The translations under genes were made by a program, and so were the position numbers. From Myxococcus hansupus (lineage in GTDB: Bacteria > Myxococcota > Myxococcia > Myxococcales > Myxococcaceae): a stretch of 64,000 nucleotides of DNA. Below, one piece after another: positions 46,708 to 58,377 of the stretch. The stretch covers positions 6,158,501 to 6,222,500 of the forward strand of contig NZ_CP012109.1 of NCBI RefSeq assembly GCF_000280925.3. Direction: 5' to 3'. How positions within the stretch are numbered: position 1 is the stretch's first letter; every line of letters starts with the position of its first letter. The notes beneath the pieces are model-generated. The model made no database searches. It was not told the DNA's origin and worked only from the letters and a program-made list of their open reading frames with translations.

Positions 46708-46740
46708 CAGGGCCCCTTCTACCCCGAAGCTCCAGGCGCC

Positions 46741-46794
46741 AGAAAAGGAGAAGCCAGGAACCCGGCGACCTTGGTCGTCCGGCATCCTGGCTTC
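46741..46794 (-). terminator. Intrinsic terminator downstream of lon
   Basis: GAAGCCAGGA (46750-46759) pairs with TCCTGGCTTC (46785-46794), with further imperfect pairing inside (CCGGCGACC with GGTCGTCCGG). On the minus strand the stem is followed by TCCTTTTCT. It lies 54 bases beyond the lon stop and supports the binding-protein start at 46707. Confidence 0.65.
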
Positions 46795-46847
46795 CCTTCA
46801 ACGCGGCCCGGCGGGCGCGGAGGCCCACCGGGTGCTGTCTGCCTCCG

Positions 46848-49298
<2,451 letters not shown>

Positions 49299-49412
49299 GT
49301 ATCCGCCACCTGCGGGCCGTGGATGAATCAGGCCCCTAGAAGAGTTGCCCGTCTGCTCGCTCGCCGAGCATTCGTACGGGATGAAGCAGTTCTATAACAC
49401 GGCGATTCGCGG

Positions 49413-49445
49413 CGCCGTTCCCCGGCTCAAGATTGGGGAACGGCG
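49413..49445. promoter_or_regulatory. 11-bp dyad upstream of lon
   Basis: CGCCGTTCCCC (49413-49423) pairs perfectly with GGGGAACGGCG (49435-49445) across GGCTCAAGATT. It is 115-147 bases upstream of the lon ATG. It could be an operator for lon or part of the end of the peptidase transcript; no T-tract is present. Confidence 0.5.
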
Positions 49446-49464
49446 TCGTGCCATCAAGGGAACA

Positions 49465-49481
49465 CCCGAGGCTCCCTCGGG
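49465..49481 (-). terminator. Short hairpin after the prolyl endopeptidase gene
   Basis: CCCGAGG and CCTCGGG form a 7-bp stem with a CTC loop, 16 bases beyond the minus-strand stop at 49497. The neighbouring dyad at 49413-49445 may act with it. Confidence 0.45.
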
Positions 49482-49496
49482 CGTCCGCTTGGAGTG

Positions 49497-51689
49497 TCAG
49501 CGGCCCTGCGCAGCCACCCCACCCTGTGCCCCCTGGACCTCCAGGGCATGGAACAGGAACGAATACAGGTCCACGCTCGAATCAATGGACTTGGCCACCT
49601 GGTCCGCGCCGCCGTGGCCCGCATTGGCCTCGATGCGCAGCAGCGCCGGGGCCTGGTTGCCCGTGGCGTTTTGCACCGCCGCCACGAACTTGCGGGCGTG
49701 CATGGGGTCCACCCGGTCGTCGTGGTCCGCCGCCATCATCAGCAGCGCCGGGTAGCGCACGTCCGCCTTCACGTGGTGGTAGGGCGAGTAGGCGTACAGC
49801 GTCTTGAAGTCCGCGGCCTTGTCCGCGGTGCCGTACTCCGGAATCCAGGTCCGGCCGCTGCCGAAGAGGTGGTAGCGCACCATGTCCAGCAGGGGCACGC
49901 CGCACACCACCGCGCCGTAGAGCTCCGGCCGCTGCGTCATGGCCGCGCCCACCAGCAGGCCGCCGTTGCTGCCGCCGTAGATGGCCAGCTTCTTGGGCTG
50001 CGTGTACTTCGCCTGGACCAGGTGCTCGGCCGCGGCGTGGAAGTCGTCGAAGACGTTCTGCTTCTTGTCCAGGCGGCCGGCGTCGTGCCACGCCTTGCCA
50101 TACTCACCACCACCGCGCAGGTTGGCCACCGCGTACACGCCGCCCGCGTCCAGCCAGGGCAGGATGCTCGCCCGGAAGGTGGGCTCCATGCTCACGTTGA
50201 AGCCGCCGTAGCCGTACAGGAGCGTGGGCGCGTTGCCGTCCAGCGCCAGGTCCTTCCGGTGCACCACGAACATGGGCACCTTCGTCCCGTCCTTGGACGT
50301 GTAGAAGACCTGGTCGACCTTGTACTGCTCCGGGTTCATGGGCAAGTCCACCTTGGCCCAGAGCTCGGACTTCCCGGTGCTGACGGACGTCTTGTAGATC
50401 TGCCGCGGCGTGGTGAAGGACGTGAAGACGAAGTAGGCGTCGTCCAGGTCCTCCAGACCCACCAGGTTGGACGCGGCGCCCACGCCCGGCAACTGCACCG
50501 TGCGCACCGGCTTGCCCTTCAGCGTGGCCACGCGCACCTCGGTGGTGGCGTCCTTGAGGTACTCCAGCGCCAGGTGCCCGCCGACGATGTGCGCCGACTG
50601 CAGCGCGGCCACGGCGTCCTCCGCGACGATTTCCTTCCACGACGCGCGGGCCGTCTTCGCCGGGTCCACCTCGAAGACGCGCTGGCGCGGGGCACCCTCG
50701 TCCGTGAGGACGTAGAAGCGGTCCTTCCAGGCCTGCACCTCGTACTTGGCGCCCACGCCCTTCACCAGCAGGCGGAAGTCCTTCTCGCCCGGGCGCTTCC
50801 AGTAGACGTCGTTCTCGCTCCAGCCGCGGAGGATGTAGACGAAGAGGTACTTGCCGTCGCGGCTCAGGTCGCTCTGGAGGAACGTCGTCGGATCCCCCGT
50901 GCGCTCGTGCACCACCGCGTCCTTGGCCGGCTCGGTGCCCAGCGTGTGGTAGCGGATGGTGGTGTAGCCGGGGCGCTCGTCCACCTTGATGGACGAATCC
51001 GTGGGCAGCCACTCGTAATAGAAGCCCTTGTTGTCGGGCGTCCACTTGGGCGAGGCGTACTTGCCGCCCTCGATGACGTCGACCTTGGACCACTCGCCGG
51101 AGTCCACGTCGATGACGTGCAGCACCGCTTCATCCGCGGCGTTGGGCTTCTGGGCGAAGGCCACCTTCTTGCCGTCCCAGGACACCGACCAGGTGCCCAG
51201 CGACACGGTGCCGTCCTTGCTCCAGGTGTTCGGGTCGAGCAGCACCTTCTCCGGGCCGCTCTCACCCTGGCGCCAGTAGAGGATGCTCTTCTCCTTGTCC
51301 TTGTGCGTGCGCGAGTAGAAGAAGCGCCCGGCGCGGCGGGACGGCGTGGAGATGGAGTCGGTGTAGAACAGCTCGGTGAAGCGCTTGTGCAGCGCCTCAC
51401 GGCCAGGGAACTTCCCAAGCTGCTCGCGGGCGTGCGCGTCCTGCGTCTTCATCCACGCCTGGACCTCGGGGGCCTTCTCGTCCTCGAGCCAGCGATACGG
51501 GTCCGCCACCTGGACGCCGTGCAAGGTGTCGACAATCTGCTCCGCCCGGGTTGCCGGGTGTGACATGCGAGGGGACTCCTCGGGAACGGGGGCCGCGGAG
51601 GCTGCCGCGGGAAGCTCTTCGCGCGCCGCCTCCTTCTGGGAGGCACACGCCGCGAGCGACATCAAGGCGGGGACGAGCAGCTTTCTCAT
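49497..51689 (-). CDS. Prolyl endopeptidase (S9A) with predicted lipoprotein signal
   Basis: 730 residues from ATG at 51689. From Met42 ([20 protein letters not shown]) onward it closely matches the crystallised M. xanthus prolyl endopeptidase, as recalled. Catalytic residues: Ser574 in [11 protein letters not shown], Asp near 658 in [11 protein letters not shown], His near 694 in [11 protein letters not shown]. The first 41 residues read as a lipoprotein signal ([15 protein letters not shown], Cys15), implying envelope anchoring. It cuts short peptides after proline, consistent with scavenging by a predator. Confidence 0.95.
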   Translation of the reverse strand: MRKLLVPALMSLAACASQKEAAREELPAAASAAPVPEESPRMSHPATRAEQIVDTLHGVQVADPYRWLEDEKAPEVQAWMKTQDAHAREQLGKFPGREALHKRFTELFYTDSISTPSRRAGRFFYSRTHKDKEKSILYWRQGESGPEKVLLDPNTWSKDGTVSLGTWSVSWDGKKVAFAQKPNAADEAVLHVIDVDSGEWSKVDVIEGGKYASPKWTPDNKGFYYEWLPTDSSIKVDERPGYTTIRYHTLGTEPAKDAVVHERTGDPTTFLQSDLSRDGKYLFVYILRGWSENDVYWKRPGEKDFRLLVKGVGAKYEVQAWKDRFYVLTDEGAPRQRVFEVDPAKTARASWKEIVAEDAVAALQSAHIVGGHLALEYLKDATTEVRVATLKGKPVRTVQLPGVGAASNLVGLEDLDDAYFVFTSFTTPRQIYKTSVSTGKSELWAKVDLPMNPEQYKVDQVFYTSKDGTKVPMFVVHRKDLALDGNAPTLLYGYGGFNVSMEPTFRASILPWLDAGGVYAVANLRGGGEYGKAWHDAGRLDKKQNVFDDFHAAAEHLVQAKYTQPKKLAIYGGSNGGLLVGAAMTQRPELYGAVVCGVPLLDMVRYHLFGSGRTWIPEYGTADKAADFKTLYAYSPYHHVKADVRYPALLMMAADHDDRVDPMHARKFVAAVQNATGNQAPALLRIEANAGHGGADQVAKSIDSSVDLYSFLFHALEVQGAQGGVAAQGR

Positions 51690-51857
51690 GGGCCCAGCAC
51701 ATACAGAAAGGCCCCCGCCCGTCCCACAAAAAGTGTGGAGGGGCGAACGCAGCCTGGCCCCTCCCTGACGAAAGGGGCGCGCCCGGCCCACCTGTCGGTG
51801 GTCCGTGACGCGCCCCGTCAACCCGCCAACGCCCGGGCCCTCAGGGGGCCCCTGGCG

Positions 51858-53141
51858 TCAGGCGGATTCCTTCTTCGGCTCCGCGGCGTCCTTCTCCGCC
51901 TGCGCGTGGAGCACCACCGGCTCGCTCTTCCTGAGAATCACTTCCTCGGAGATGAGCACCTCGCGCGCCGTCTTGCGGGACGGGATTTCGTACATCACGT
52001 CCAGCATGGCCGACTCCAGGATGGAGCGCAGGCCACGGGCGCCCGCCTTGCGGCGGATGGCCTCGTTGGCGATGGCCTTGAGGGCGCCGTCGGTGAACTT
52101 CAGCGTCACCCCGTCCAGTTCGAAGAGCTTGCGGTACTGCTTGGTGAGCGCGTTCTTCGGCTGGTTGAGGATGTTGATGAGGGCGGCCTCATCCAGCTCC
52201 TCCAGCGCGGTGATGATGGGCAGGCGGCCGATGAACTCCGGAATCATGCCGAACTTCAGCAGGTCCTCGGGCTCCACGTGCTTGAGCAGCTCCGTGAGGC
52301 TGCGTTGCTTCTTGGACTGCACGTCCGCGCCAAAGCCCAGGCTGCGGCCGCCCATGCGCCGCTCAATCACCTGGTCCAGGCCGCCGAAGGCGCCGCCACA
52401 GATGAAGAGGATGTTGGTGGTGTCCACCTGCAGGAACTCCTGCTGCGGGTGCTTGCGGCCCCCCTTGGGCGGAACGTTGGCCACCGTGCCTTCGATGAGC
52501 TTGAGCAGCGCCTGCTGGACGCCCTCGCCGCTGACGTCGCGGGTGATGGAGGGGTTCTCCGACTTGCGGGCAATCTTGTCGATTTCGTCGATGTAGACGA
52601 TGCCGCGCTGGGCCCGCTCGATGTCGTGGTCGGCGGCCTGCAGCAGGTTGACGATGATGTTCTCCACGTCCTCGCCCACGTAGCCGGCCTCGGTGAGGCA
52701 GGTGGCGTCAGCGATGGTGAAGGGCACGTTGAGGATGCGCGCCAGCGTCTGCGCCAGCAGCGTCTTGCCGCTACCTGTGGGCCCCAGCAGAAGGATGTTG
52801 CTCTTCTGCAGCTCCACGTCCTCCATCGCAACCTTGGACTCGATGCGCTTGTAGTGGTTGTGCACGGCGACGGAGAGCGTCTTCTTCGCCCGCTCCTGCC
52901 CAATCACGTACTCGTCCAGCACCGCCTTGATTTCGGAGGGCCGGGGGATGCGCAGCTTGGTGTCCTTCGTCTCCTCGCGGTCGATCTCCTCCGCGATGAT
53001 GTCGTTGCAGAGCCCGATGCACTCGTCGCAGATGTAGACCGTTGGCCCCGCGATAAGCTTCTTGACCTCCTTCTGTGACTTTCCACAGAAGGAGCAGCAG
53101 AGGGTCTGGTTGTCTCGCTTCTCCACGTTCTTGCCCGCCAT
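51858..53141 (-). CDS. clpX: ATP-dependent Clp protease ATP-binding subunit ClpX
   Basis: 427 residues from ATG at 53141. The N-terminal zinc-binding domain has two CxxC pairs (CSFC and CDEC). Walker A is [15 protein letters not shown] (about 115-124), followed by the pore loop [13 protein letters not shown] and [15 protein letters not shown] (Walker B), with sensor [11 protein letters not shown]. ClpX unfolds ssrA-tagged and other substrates for ClpP. Unlike many genomes, clpP and clpX are separated here by 220 bp holding two strong hairpins. Confidence 0.97.
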   Translation of the reverse strand: MAGKNVEKRDNQTLCCSFCGKSQKEVKKLIAGPTVYICDECIGLCNDIIAEEIDREETKDTKLRIPRPSEIKAVLDEYVIGQERAKKTLSVAVHNHYKRIESKVAMEDVELQKSNILLLGPTGSGKTLLAQTLARILNVPFTIADATCLTEAGYVGEDVENIIVNLLQAADHDIERAQRGIVYIDEIDKIARKSENPSITRDVSGEGVQQALLKLIEGTVANVPPKGGRKHPQQEFLQVDTTNILFICGGAFGGLDQVIERRMGGRSLGFGADVQSKKQRSLTELLKHVEPEDLLKFGMIPEFIGRLPIITALEELDEAALINILNQPKNALTKQYRKLFELDGVTLKFTDGALKAIANEAIRRKAGARGLRSILESAMLDVMYEIPSRKTAREVLISEEVILRKSEPVVLHAQAEKDAAEPKKESA

Positions 53142-53290
53142 TTCGTCCCTCGCTGCGCCTGAAAGGCCCCAACCCCGAACTCCACCCACCCCGTTCCTGG
53201 CTCGGGACCAATCTAGTCAGCCCCCGTCCGGAACGTCCACGCGCCTTCCGGGTACTTAACAGGGGCCGTGCCATGACGCAGAAAGCAGAA

Positions 53291-53328
53291 AGCCGGAGTC
53301 GCGGGGGCGCATTCCCGCGGCTCCGGCT
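53291..53328 (-). terminator. Second hairpin between clpP and clpX
   Basis: AGCCGGAG-T-CGCGGG pairs with CCCGCG-G-CTCCGGCT (53291-53305 with 53314-53328), a stem of about 14 bp with one mismatch and an 8-base loop. The following minus-strand sequence is T-rich (TTCTGCTTTCTGC), so termination or strong attenuation is plausible. Confidence 0.6.
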
Positions 53329-53332
53329 GCCA

Positions 53333-53354
53333 GCCGAGGCTCCGAAGCCTCGGC
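53333..53354 (-). terminator. First hairpin between clpP and clpX
   Basis: GCCGAGGCT and AGCCTCGGC form a perfect 9-bp stem with a CCGA loop (TCGG on the minus strand), 7 bases beyond the clpP stop. A tetraloop of this kind is often seen in stabilising or terminating hairpins. A second hairpin follows at 53291-53328. Confidence 0.6.
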
Positions 53355-53361
53355 AATTCGC

Positions 53362-53982
53362 CTACTTCTTCTCTTCCTTGCCCAGCCCCACGACCTTCCG
53401 GGGATTCTGGATCTCATCGATGATGCCGTAGGCCTTCGCCTCCGAAGCACCCATGAAGTAGTCGCGGTCCGTGTCCTTCTCGACACGTTCAATGGACTGT
53501 GCGGTGTGCTTGACGATGAGCTCGTTGAGCTTCGCCTTCATCCGCAGGATTTCCTTGGCCTGGATTTCAATGTCCGTGGCCTGACCGCGCACCCCACCCA
53601 GGGGCTGGTGAATCATGATGCGGCTGGAAGGCAGGGCGTAGCGCTTGCCCTTCGCACCGGCGAGCAGCAGGACGGCCCCCATGGAGGCCGCCTGCCCGAC
53701 GCAGATGGTCGACACCGGACACTTCACGTACTGCATGGTGTCGTAGATGGCGAGGCCCGCCGTGACGGAGCCGCCCGGCGAGTTGATGTAGAGGTTGATG
53801 TCCTTGTCCGGGTCTTCCGACTCCAGGAACAGCAACTGGGCGACGATGACGTTGGCGACGTCATCGTCGATCTCCGTCCCCAGCATCACGATGCGGTCCT
53901 TCAGGAGCCGGCTGTAGATGTCGTACGAGCGCTCACCCCGGTGGGTCTGCTCGATGACGTAGGGAACGGGCATGAAGGGCAT
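53362..53982 (-). CDS. clpP: ATP-dependent Clp protease proteolytic subunit ClpP
   Basis: 206 residues. Catalytic triad: Ser100 in [12 protein letters not shown], His125 in [11 protein letters not shown] and Asp174 in [10 protein letters not shown]. The oxyanion strand [12 protein letters not shown] and the IGF-loop pocket region are normal. It follows the trigger factor gene by about 21 bp on the same strand, the usual tig-clpP order. Confidence 0.97.
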   Translation of the reverse strand: MPFMPVPYVIEQTHRGERSYDIYSRLLKDRIVMLGTEIDDDVANVIVAQLLFLESEDPDKDINLYINSPGGSVTAGLAIYDTMQYVKCPVSTICVGQAASMGAVLLLAGAKGKRYALPSSRIMIHQPLGGVRGQATDIEIQAKEILRMKAKLNELIVKHTAQSIERVEKDTDRDYFMGASEAKAYGIIDEIQNPRKVVGLGKEEKK

Positions 53983-54003
53983 GTCGACCTCGGTGAGAGA
54001 ACC

Positions 54004-55281
54004 TTACGAATACTTCGCCCGGCTCCTCAGGAATTCAATCGTCTTTTCCTCTCTCAGTCGGAGAGACAACCCGAGCCGCTCGTCGGCGCCCTTGAAGTAC
54101 TTCTGCACCACGGCGACCGGCTGGCCCGCCTCGGTGGCGAGCTGCTCGATGCGGGCGTCCACGTCCGCGTCGGAGGCCTGGATGCCCTCCTTCTGAGCGA
54201 TGGACTCGAAGAGCAGCGTGCCCTTCACTTCCTGGAGGGCCTTCTCGCGCATGTCCTCGCGCAGGCGGTTGAAGTCCAGGTTGAGCTGGCGGGGGTCCAC
54301 GCCGGAACGCTGGAGCTGCTGCAGCGCGCCGCGGAGCATGGAGTCCATGGCCCGCTCCACCATGGCGCGGGGCACGTCGAAGGTGTTGCGCTCCAGCAGC
54401 GCCTTCATCAGCGCCTCGCGCTCCTCACCCTCCACCTGGGACTTGCGCGCCTTCTCCATGTCCTCGCGGACCTTGGTGCGCAGCTCGTCCAGGGACTGGG
54501 CGATGCCCGACTCCTTGGCGAAGTCGTCGTTCAGCTCCGGAACGATCTCCTTCTGCACGGCCTTGAGCGTGATGTGGAAGCGCGCCGTCTTCCCGCGCAC
54601 CTCCTCCACCCGGTAGTCCTGGGGGAAGGCGTAGTCGATGTCCTTGGACTCGCCCACCTTGACGCCCTCCAGGCCGGCGATCTTCGACTCCACGAGCTCA
54701 CCGGGCTGCACCTGCACGGTGATGCCCTCGGCCTTGCTGCCCGTGAAGGGCTGGCCGTCCACGGTGGCGTCGAAGTCCACGGTGGCGTAGTCGCCGGAGG
54801 CGGCGGTGTCGCGGTCGGTGACGGGCTCCAGGCGGGCCAGGGACTGGCGCATGCGCTCGAGCTGCTCGTTCACCTGCTCGTCGGTGACGGCGGTTTCGGA
54901 CTTGGCCAGGGGCAGCTCGACGTAGTCCTTGGCCTCCACCTTGGGCTTCACCTCGACGCGCGCCTCGAAGGTGAACGGGGTGTTGGCCTTGAGACCGGAG
55001 TTGGTCACCTGGGGCGTGGCGACGACCTCCACGTTGTGCTCGCGGATGGCCTCCACGTACGCGCTCTGCACCACGCGCTGGATGACCTCGTCCTCGACCT
55101 GGCCGCGGAAGCGCTGCTCGAGGATGCGACGAGGCACCTTGCCCTGACGGAACCCCGGCAGCCGCACCTGGCGGCCCAGGTTGGAGTACGCGCGGGAGAG
55201 TTCCTCCGCCACGCGGGCATCGTCGACCTCGATGGAGAGCTTCTTCTCGATGGGAGAAAGCTCTTCGACCTGGACCTTCAT
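54004..55281 (-). CDS. tig: Trigger factor
   Basis: 425 residues from the ATG at 55281. The ribosome-binding domain has [18 protein letters not shown] and the GFRxGKxP-type signature in [18 protein letters not shown]. The FKBP-type PPIase domain (about 155-240) and C-terminal arms follow ([18 protein letters not shown]). It chaperones nascent chains at the ribosome exit. An earlier in-frame ATG (55305) adds eight residues that the family lacks. Confidence 0.96.
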   Translation of the reverse strand: MKVQVEELSPIEKKLSIEVDDARVAEELSRAYSNLGRQVRLPGFRQGKVPRRILEQRFRGQVEDEVIQRVVQSAYVEAIREHNVEVVATPQVTNSGLKANTPFTFEARVEVKPKVEAKDYVELPLAKSETAVTDEQVNEQLERMRQSLARLEPVTDRDTAASGDYATVDFDATVDGQPFTGSKAEGITVQVQPGELVESKIAGLEGVKVGESKDIDYAFPQDYRVEEVRGKTARFHITLKAVQKEIVPELNDDFAKESGIAQSLDELRTKVREDMEKARKSQVEGEEREALMKALLERNTFDVPRAMVERAMDSMLRGALQQLQRSGVDPRQLNLDFNRLREDMREKALQEVKGTLLFESIAQKEGIQASDADVDARIEQLATEAGQPVAVVQKYFKGADERLGLSLRLREEKTIEFLRSRAKYS

Positions 55282-55387
55282 GCGGGCCTCGCTCGCCACC
55301 GCCATGGACAGAGCGTCGCTTTCGGGCGGTGCCGGAATAGTGGGACGTGCGCCTTTAGGGGATAGGCACGAACGGGTCAACGCGAAA

Positions 55388-55469
55388 TGGGCGAGGAGGG
55401 ACTCGAACCCTCACACCTTGCGGTACCAGATCCTAAGTCTGGCGCGTCTACCAGTTTCGCCACCCGCCC
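55388..55469 (-). tRNA. tRNA-Leu (anticodon UAG)
   Basis: 82 bases without encoded CCA. Acceptor stem GGGCGGG pairs with CTCGCCC (one G-U). The anticodon loop CTTAGGA within CCAGA/TCTGG reads UAG for CUA. A long variable arm (class II) and TTCGAGT T-loop are present. Discriminator is A. Confidence 0.93.
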
Positions 55470-55531
55470 GGGCCGCGTCGTCGTGCGCTGCACCGTCTTA
55501 CCGCGAAACGTTCGCGGGACGGCAGAGGCCA

Positions 55532-55567
55532 CAAAAACAAAAGGCCCCTCCATTTCTGGAGGGGCCT
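55532..55567 (-). terminator. Intrinsic terminator after tRNA-Lys
   Basis: AGGCCCCTCCA (55542-55552) and TGGAGGGGCCT (55557-55567) form a perfect 11-bp stem with a 4-base loop. On the minus strand it runs straight into TTTTGTTTTT (55532-55541). It begins 5 bases beyond the tRNA 3' end, a textbook Rho-independent terminator. Confidence 0.9.
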
Positions 55568-55572
55568 CACAG

Positions 55573-55645
55573 TGAGAGCGGAGGGAATCGAACCCACAAC
55601 CTATGGATTAAGAGTCCATTGCTCTGCCAATTGAGCTACGCTCCC
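55573..55645 (-). tRNA. tRNA-Lys (anticodon CUU)
   Basis: 73 bases. Acceptor GGGAGCG pairs with CGCTCTC. The anticodon stem ATGGA/TCCAT holds the loop CTCTTAA, anticodon CUU. The T-stem has one U-U mismatch. Discriminator A, CCA not encoded. Confidence 0.93.
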
Positions 55646-55690
55646 GTCACTGCCCCGGTGCGCCGCCTGCGCGGCGTCCAGGTGGCGCGG

Positions 55691-55719
55691 TAACTACAGA
55701 ACGCCGTCGGCTGTGTCAA
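55691..55719 (-). promoter_or_regulatory. Sigma-70-type promoter of tRNA-Lys
   Basis: On the minus strand a perfect TTGACA (55714-55719) is separated by exactly 17 bases from TAGTTA (55691-55696), about 45 bp upstream of the mature tRNA-Lys 5' end. The -35 matches consensus fully; the -10 is weak. Termination after tRNA-Lys means tRNA-Leu is read through or has its own start. Confidence 0.65.
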
Positions 55720-55974
55720 AGCGTTTTTTCGCAGCCCCGTTCATTCCCGTCCGTGTCGATCATCGTCGCGCCGTTCTCCCGCCGCGGGATGCCGCTGGTT
55801 CGGATGCCCTTCGGCCAGCCCTGACACGCGACGCAGGCATGTGAAGCGAGCGCCCCACCCGGATGTTCAACATCGCCTGTAGCACGCTGTTGCTCCCGCC
55901 CAGCGGGACGGCGGGCGTGTGACGGCTCGCGGTCGGTCATCTCGAAAGCACCGAGCACCCCGCGGCCACCATGC

Positions 55975-56001
55975 GGGCGGACGGAGGTCGTCCGCCCTTT
56001 T
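55975..56001 (+). terminator. Leader terminator/attenuator upstream of recT
   Basis: GGGCGGAC (55975-55982) and GTCCGCCC (55990-55997) form a perfect 8-bp stem with a 7-base loop, immediately followed by TTTT (55998-56001). It is on the recT strand, 29 bp before its start, so it could attenuate recT or end a short upstream RNA. Confidence 0.55.
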
Positions 56002-56030
56002 CGCGCAGGACGTAGCAGGAGAAGACAGTG

Positions 56031-57161
56031 ATGGAAGCCAACCCCCAACAGAAGGCGGATGGAACGGCGGCCAGCCAGGGCGCTCACCAGGCCGGCTGGA
56101 GCCGTGAGCGCGTGGAGCTCGTGAAGCGGACCATCTGCCCTCGCGGCATCAGCGAGGATGAGTTCGCCCTCTTCATCGAGCAGTGCAAGCGCAGCGGCCT
56201 GGACCCGCTCCTCAAGGAGGCCTTCTGCGTGGCGCGCCGGCAGAACACCGGCAACCGCGAGCGGCCCAACTGGGTGACGAAGTACGAGTTCCAACCCTCC
56301 GAGGCCGGGATGCTCGCACGCGCCGAGCGCTTCCCTGACTTCAAGGGCATCCAAGCGAGCGCGGTGTTCGCCGAGGACGACATCGTCGTGGACCAGGGCC
56401 GGGGCGAGGTGGTGCACCGGTTCAATCCCGCCAAGCGGAAGGGCGCGCTGGTGGGCGCCTGGGCCCGCGTGGTGCGGGAGGACAAGCTGCCCGTCGTCGT
56501 GTGGTTGGACTTCAGCGGCTACGTTCAGCAGACGCCGCTGTGGTCCAAGATTCCCACGACGATGATCGAGAAGTGCGCCCGTGTGGCGGCCCTGCGCAAG
56601 GCGTACCCCGAGGCCTTCGGCGGACTCTACGTGCGGGAGGAGATGCCCGCCGAGGACTACGAGTCACACTCCGACGAGCACGGTGGCGGCTCCTACGAGG
56701 TGCTGGGCTCCAAGCCCGGCCCCCTCAAGGCGTCCTTCCCTCCGCTGGCGTCCCAGGAGCCCCGTCCGCAGCAGGCGGCGGCGCAACTGGACATCGACGT
56801 GCCGCTCCCGCCCAAGCGCCCCCGTGAGTCCCCCCTGGAGGCGGCGCCTACCGCGGCGGATCCCCAGCGGGAGCCGGTGGCACCACCTGTCGCCACGCCG
56901 GAGCCCGCGCCGCGCCCCAAGCCGAGCGCGGTGGTGGTGGCGTTCGGCCCCCACAAGGGAAAGACGGCCTCCGAGCTCTCCGACGAGGAGCTGAGCGAGT
57001 CCATCGACCTGGCGAACGAGAAGCTGATGGAGCAGCCCCGCGCACGTTGGGCCAAGGCGATGCGGGAGAACCTGCTCGCGCTGGAGGCGGAGACGGAGCT
57101 GCGCTGCCGGGTGCCCGCGACGAAGAGCGGCGCCGGAAATGGCGCGGCTCACGACGCTTGA
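56031..57161 (+). CDS. RecT/Bet-type phage single-strand annealing protein with ExoX-like C-terminal domain
   Basis: 376 residues from ATG at 56031 (a GTG at 56028 is in frame). Residues about 20-215 match the Bet/RecT family (RTICPRGISEDEFALFIEQC, GLDPLLKEAFCVARR, WLDFSGYVQQTPLWSKIPTT, MIEKCARVAALRKAYPEAF). After a Pro-rich linker, a small C-terminal domain (VAFGPHKGKTASELSDEELS) resembles the domain found in exonuclease-X-type and phage proteins. RecT proteins anneal single strands, normally with a partner exonuclease; none is encoded nearby. It sits within the tRNA cluster, suggesting a mobile-element remnant or domesticated gene. Confidence 0.87.
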   Translation: MEANPQQKADGTAASQGAHQAGWSRERVELVKRTICPRGISEDEFALFIEQCKRSGLDPLLKEAFCVARRQNTGNRERPNWVTKYEFQPSEAGMLARAERFPDFKGIQASAVFAEDDIVVDQGRGEVVHRFNPAKRKGALVGAWARVVREDKLPVVVWLDFSGYVQQTPLWSKIPTTMIEKCARVAALRKAYPEAFGGLYVREEMPAEDYESHSDEHGGGSYEVLGSKPGPLKASFPPLASQEPRPQQAAAQLDIDVPLPPKRPRESPLEAAPTAADPQREPVAPPVATPEPAPRPKPSAVVVAFGPHKGKTASELSDEELSESIDLANEKLMEQPRARWAKAMRENLLALEAETELRCRVPATKSGAGNGAAHDA

Positions 57162-57194
57162 GGTGAGACGGATAACCGGAAGGTCGTGAGGGGG

Positions 57195-57220
57195 CGCCCC
57201 GCTGCGAAAGTGGCGGGGCG
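57195..57220. terminator. Hairpin between convergent recT and tRNA-Arg
   Basis: CGCCCCGC (57195-57202) pairs with GCGGGGCG (57213-57220) across a 10-base loop. It lies 33 bases after the recT stop and 26 bases beyond the tRNA-Arg 3' end, so it could serve both strands. No long T-tract follows. Confidence 0.55.
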
Positions 57221-57246
57221 TTCCTGCTTCAACCTGCTGGAAGGTG

Positions 57247-57320
57247 CGCGCTCGGAGGGACTTGAACCCCCAACCCCCGGGTTCGAAGCCCGGTGCTCTA
57301 TCCAGTTGAGCTACGAACGC
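57247..57320 (-). tRNA. tRNA-Arg (anticodon UCG)
   Basis: 74 bases. Acceptor GCGTTCG pairs with CGAGCGC (one U-G). The anticodon stem CCGGG/CCCGG holds CTTCGAA, anticodon UCG. Discriminator G, CCA not encoded. Confidence 0.93.
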
Positions 57321-57343
57321 AAATTCAAGGGCGGGTAAAGAAG

Positions 57344-57418
57344 GGCGGCCAACCGGGATCGAACCGGTAACCTCCGGAGTCACAGTCCGGCGCTCTAACC
57401 AGTTGAGCTATGGCCGCC
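57344..57418 (-). tRNA. tRNA-His (anticodon GUG)
   Basis: 75 bases. An encoded extra G at position -1 faces C73, the histidine identity pair; the acceptor stem is GCGGCCA with TGGCCGC. The anticodon stem CCGGA/TCCGG holds CTGTGAC, anticodon GUG. It is 23 bp upstream of tRNA-Arg on the same strand, so the two are probably co-transcribed. Confidence 0.94.
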
Positions 57419-57547
57419 GTTACAGCTTTACCGCGAACGGCGTTTGAAGCGGCGGCTTCCCTACCGTGGAAACCAGGACCGTGACAAGGCCCAAATGTTA
57501 CAACGGCCAACTCATCGGAATCTGACGCCTTTTCGTGAGCGTCTCCG

Positions 57548-57955
57548 CTACGGGGCCGCGCTCGCGGCGGACGCCGATTCGGGCGGAGGCGTCGGAGGCG
57601 GCAGTTCGAACGCATCCAAATCGAGGCCCACCTTGGACGGGTCCTCGCGGTCGACGACGACCATCACCCAGGACGCGGGCTGGACGCGGGAAGTCCATTG
57701 GTTGGGGATGTTCACGTCGAGCTTCGTCGTGAAGGCCGCCTGCTGGGGCGGATGAACGCTCAGCGTCAGCTCGAAACAACTGCTGCTCTTGAAGCCAATG
57801 ATGCACGAGCCGCTTGCCGCCCGCTCGACACGCGCCGGAGCCGGGGTGCCCTCGATGGCGCTCGCCGTGTTTCGAGCGCCCAGGAACTGCCCCAACATGA
57901 CCAGCAAGAAGATGACGCCGAGGATCAAGCCGACGCCCTTGAGATTCGCGTTCAT
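57548..57955 (-). CDS. Small membrane-anchored hypothetical protein
   Basis: 135 residues. An N-terminal membrane helix (GVGLILGVIFLLVMLGQFLG, about 7-26) is followed by an extracytoplasmic beta-rich domain with two cysteines (GSCIIGFKSSSCFELTLSV) and a Pro/Ser/Ala-rich tail. The family is not recognised. The first coding bases are preceded by AGGGCGTCGG-type sequence without a strong ribosome site. It lies between tRNA genes on the same strand. Confidence 0.7.
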   Translation of the reverse strand: MNANLKGVGLILGVIFLLVMLGQFLGARNTASAIEGTPAPARVERAASGSCIIGFKSSSCFELTLSVHPPQQAAFTTKLDVNIPNQWTSRVQPASWVMVVVDREDPSKVGLDLDAFELPPPTPPPESASAASAAP

Positions 57956-58114
57956 CTAGAACCACCCATCCCCGCAGCCTACAGCGCCCGCCAAGGTAGG
58001 CCACAGCGGGAGTTTCCGCTTTCGACACCGGAAGAGGATGGGAAACGATTGCCGAGTAGGTGCCGCCGCCCTTGCGGGCGACGGCATTTCCTCAAGGCTT
58101 TCAGGCGGATAAGT

Positions 58115-58191
58115 TGGCGCCCCAGGCAGGACTCGAACCTGCGACCCCCGACTTAGAAGGTCGGTGCTCTATCCAGCTGAGCTACTGGAGC
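58115..58191 (-). tRNA. tRNA-Arg (anticodon UCU)
   Basis: 77 bases including an encoded CCA (58115-58117 on the complement). Acceptor GCTCCAG pairs with CTGGGGC. The anticodon stem CCGAC/GTCGG holds CTTCTAA, anticodon UCU for AGA. It is the only one of the six tRNAs here with encoded CCA. Confidence 0.93.
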
Positions 58192-58226
58192 TGGCCGGGC
58201 CGCCTGCTTCCGATGCTGCACTTCAA

Positions 58227-58301
<75 letters not shown>

Positions 58302-58377
58302 AGAAGTCCGGCATTGTTGAACCATCCCGAACGGACGCGCAAGGCCGACGTGACTGACGGCCTCGCATTCCGAACGG

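Larger units (their letters stand above)
55646..56030. other. 385-bp gap between tRNA-Lys and recT
   Basis: No convincing gene. It holds a minus-strand promoter for the tRNAs (55691-55719) and a plus-strand terminator-like hairpin (55975-56001) shortly before recT. A short transcript between them is possible, but nothing in the sequence proves one. Confidence 0.5.

Noticed and set aside
46708..46785. Longer start for the peptide-binding protein
   Set aside because: This stretch contains the probable lon terminator stem, and the signal peptide fits a start at 46707.
53505..55365. Long plus-strand frame opposite clpP and tig
   Set aside because: Antisense shadow; tig and clpP motifs are unambiguous on the minus strand.
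55716..56417. Minus-strand 233-codon frame across the recT leader
   Set aside because: It runs antisense through the conserved RecT start and has no recognisable sequence.
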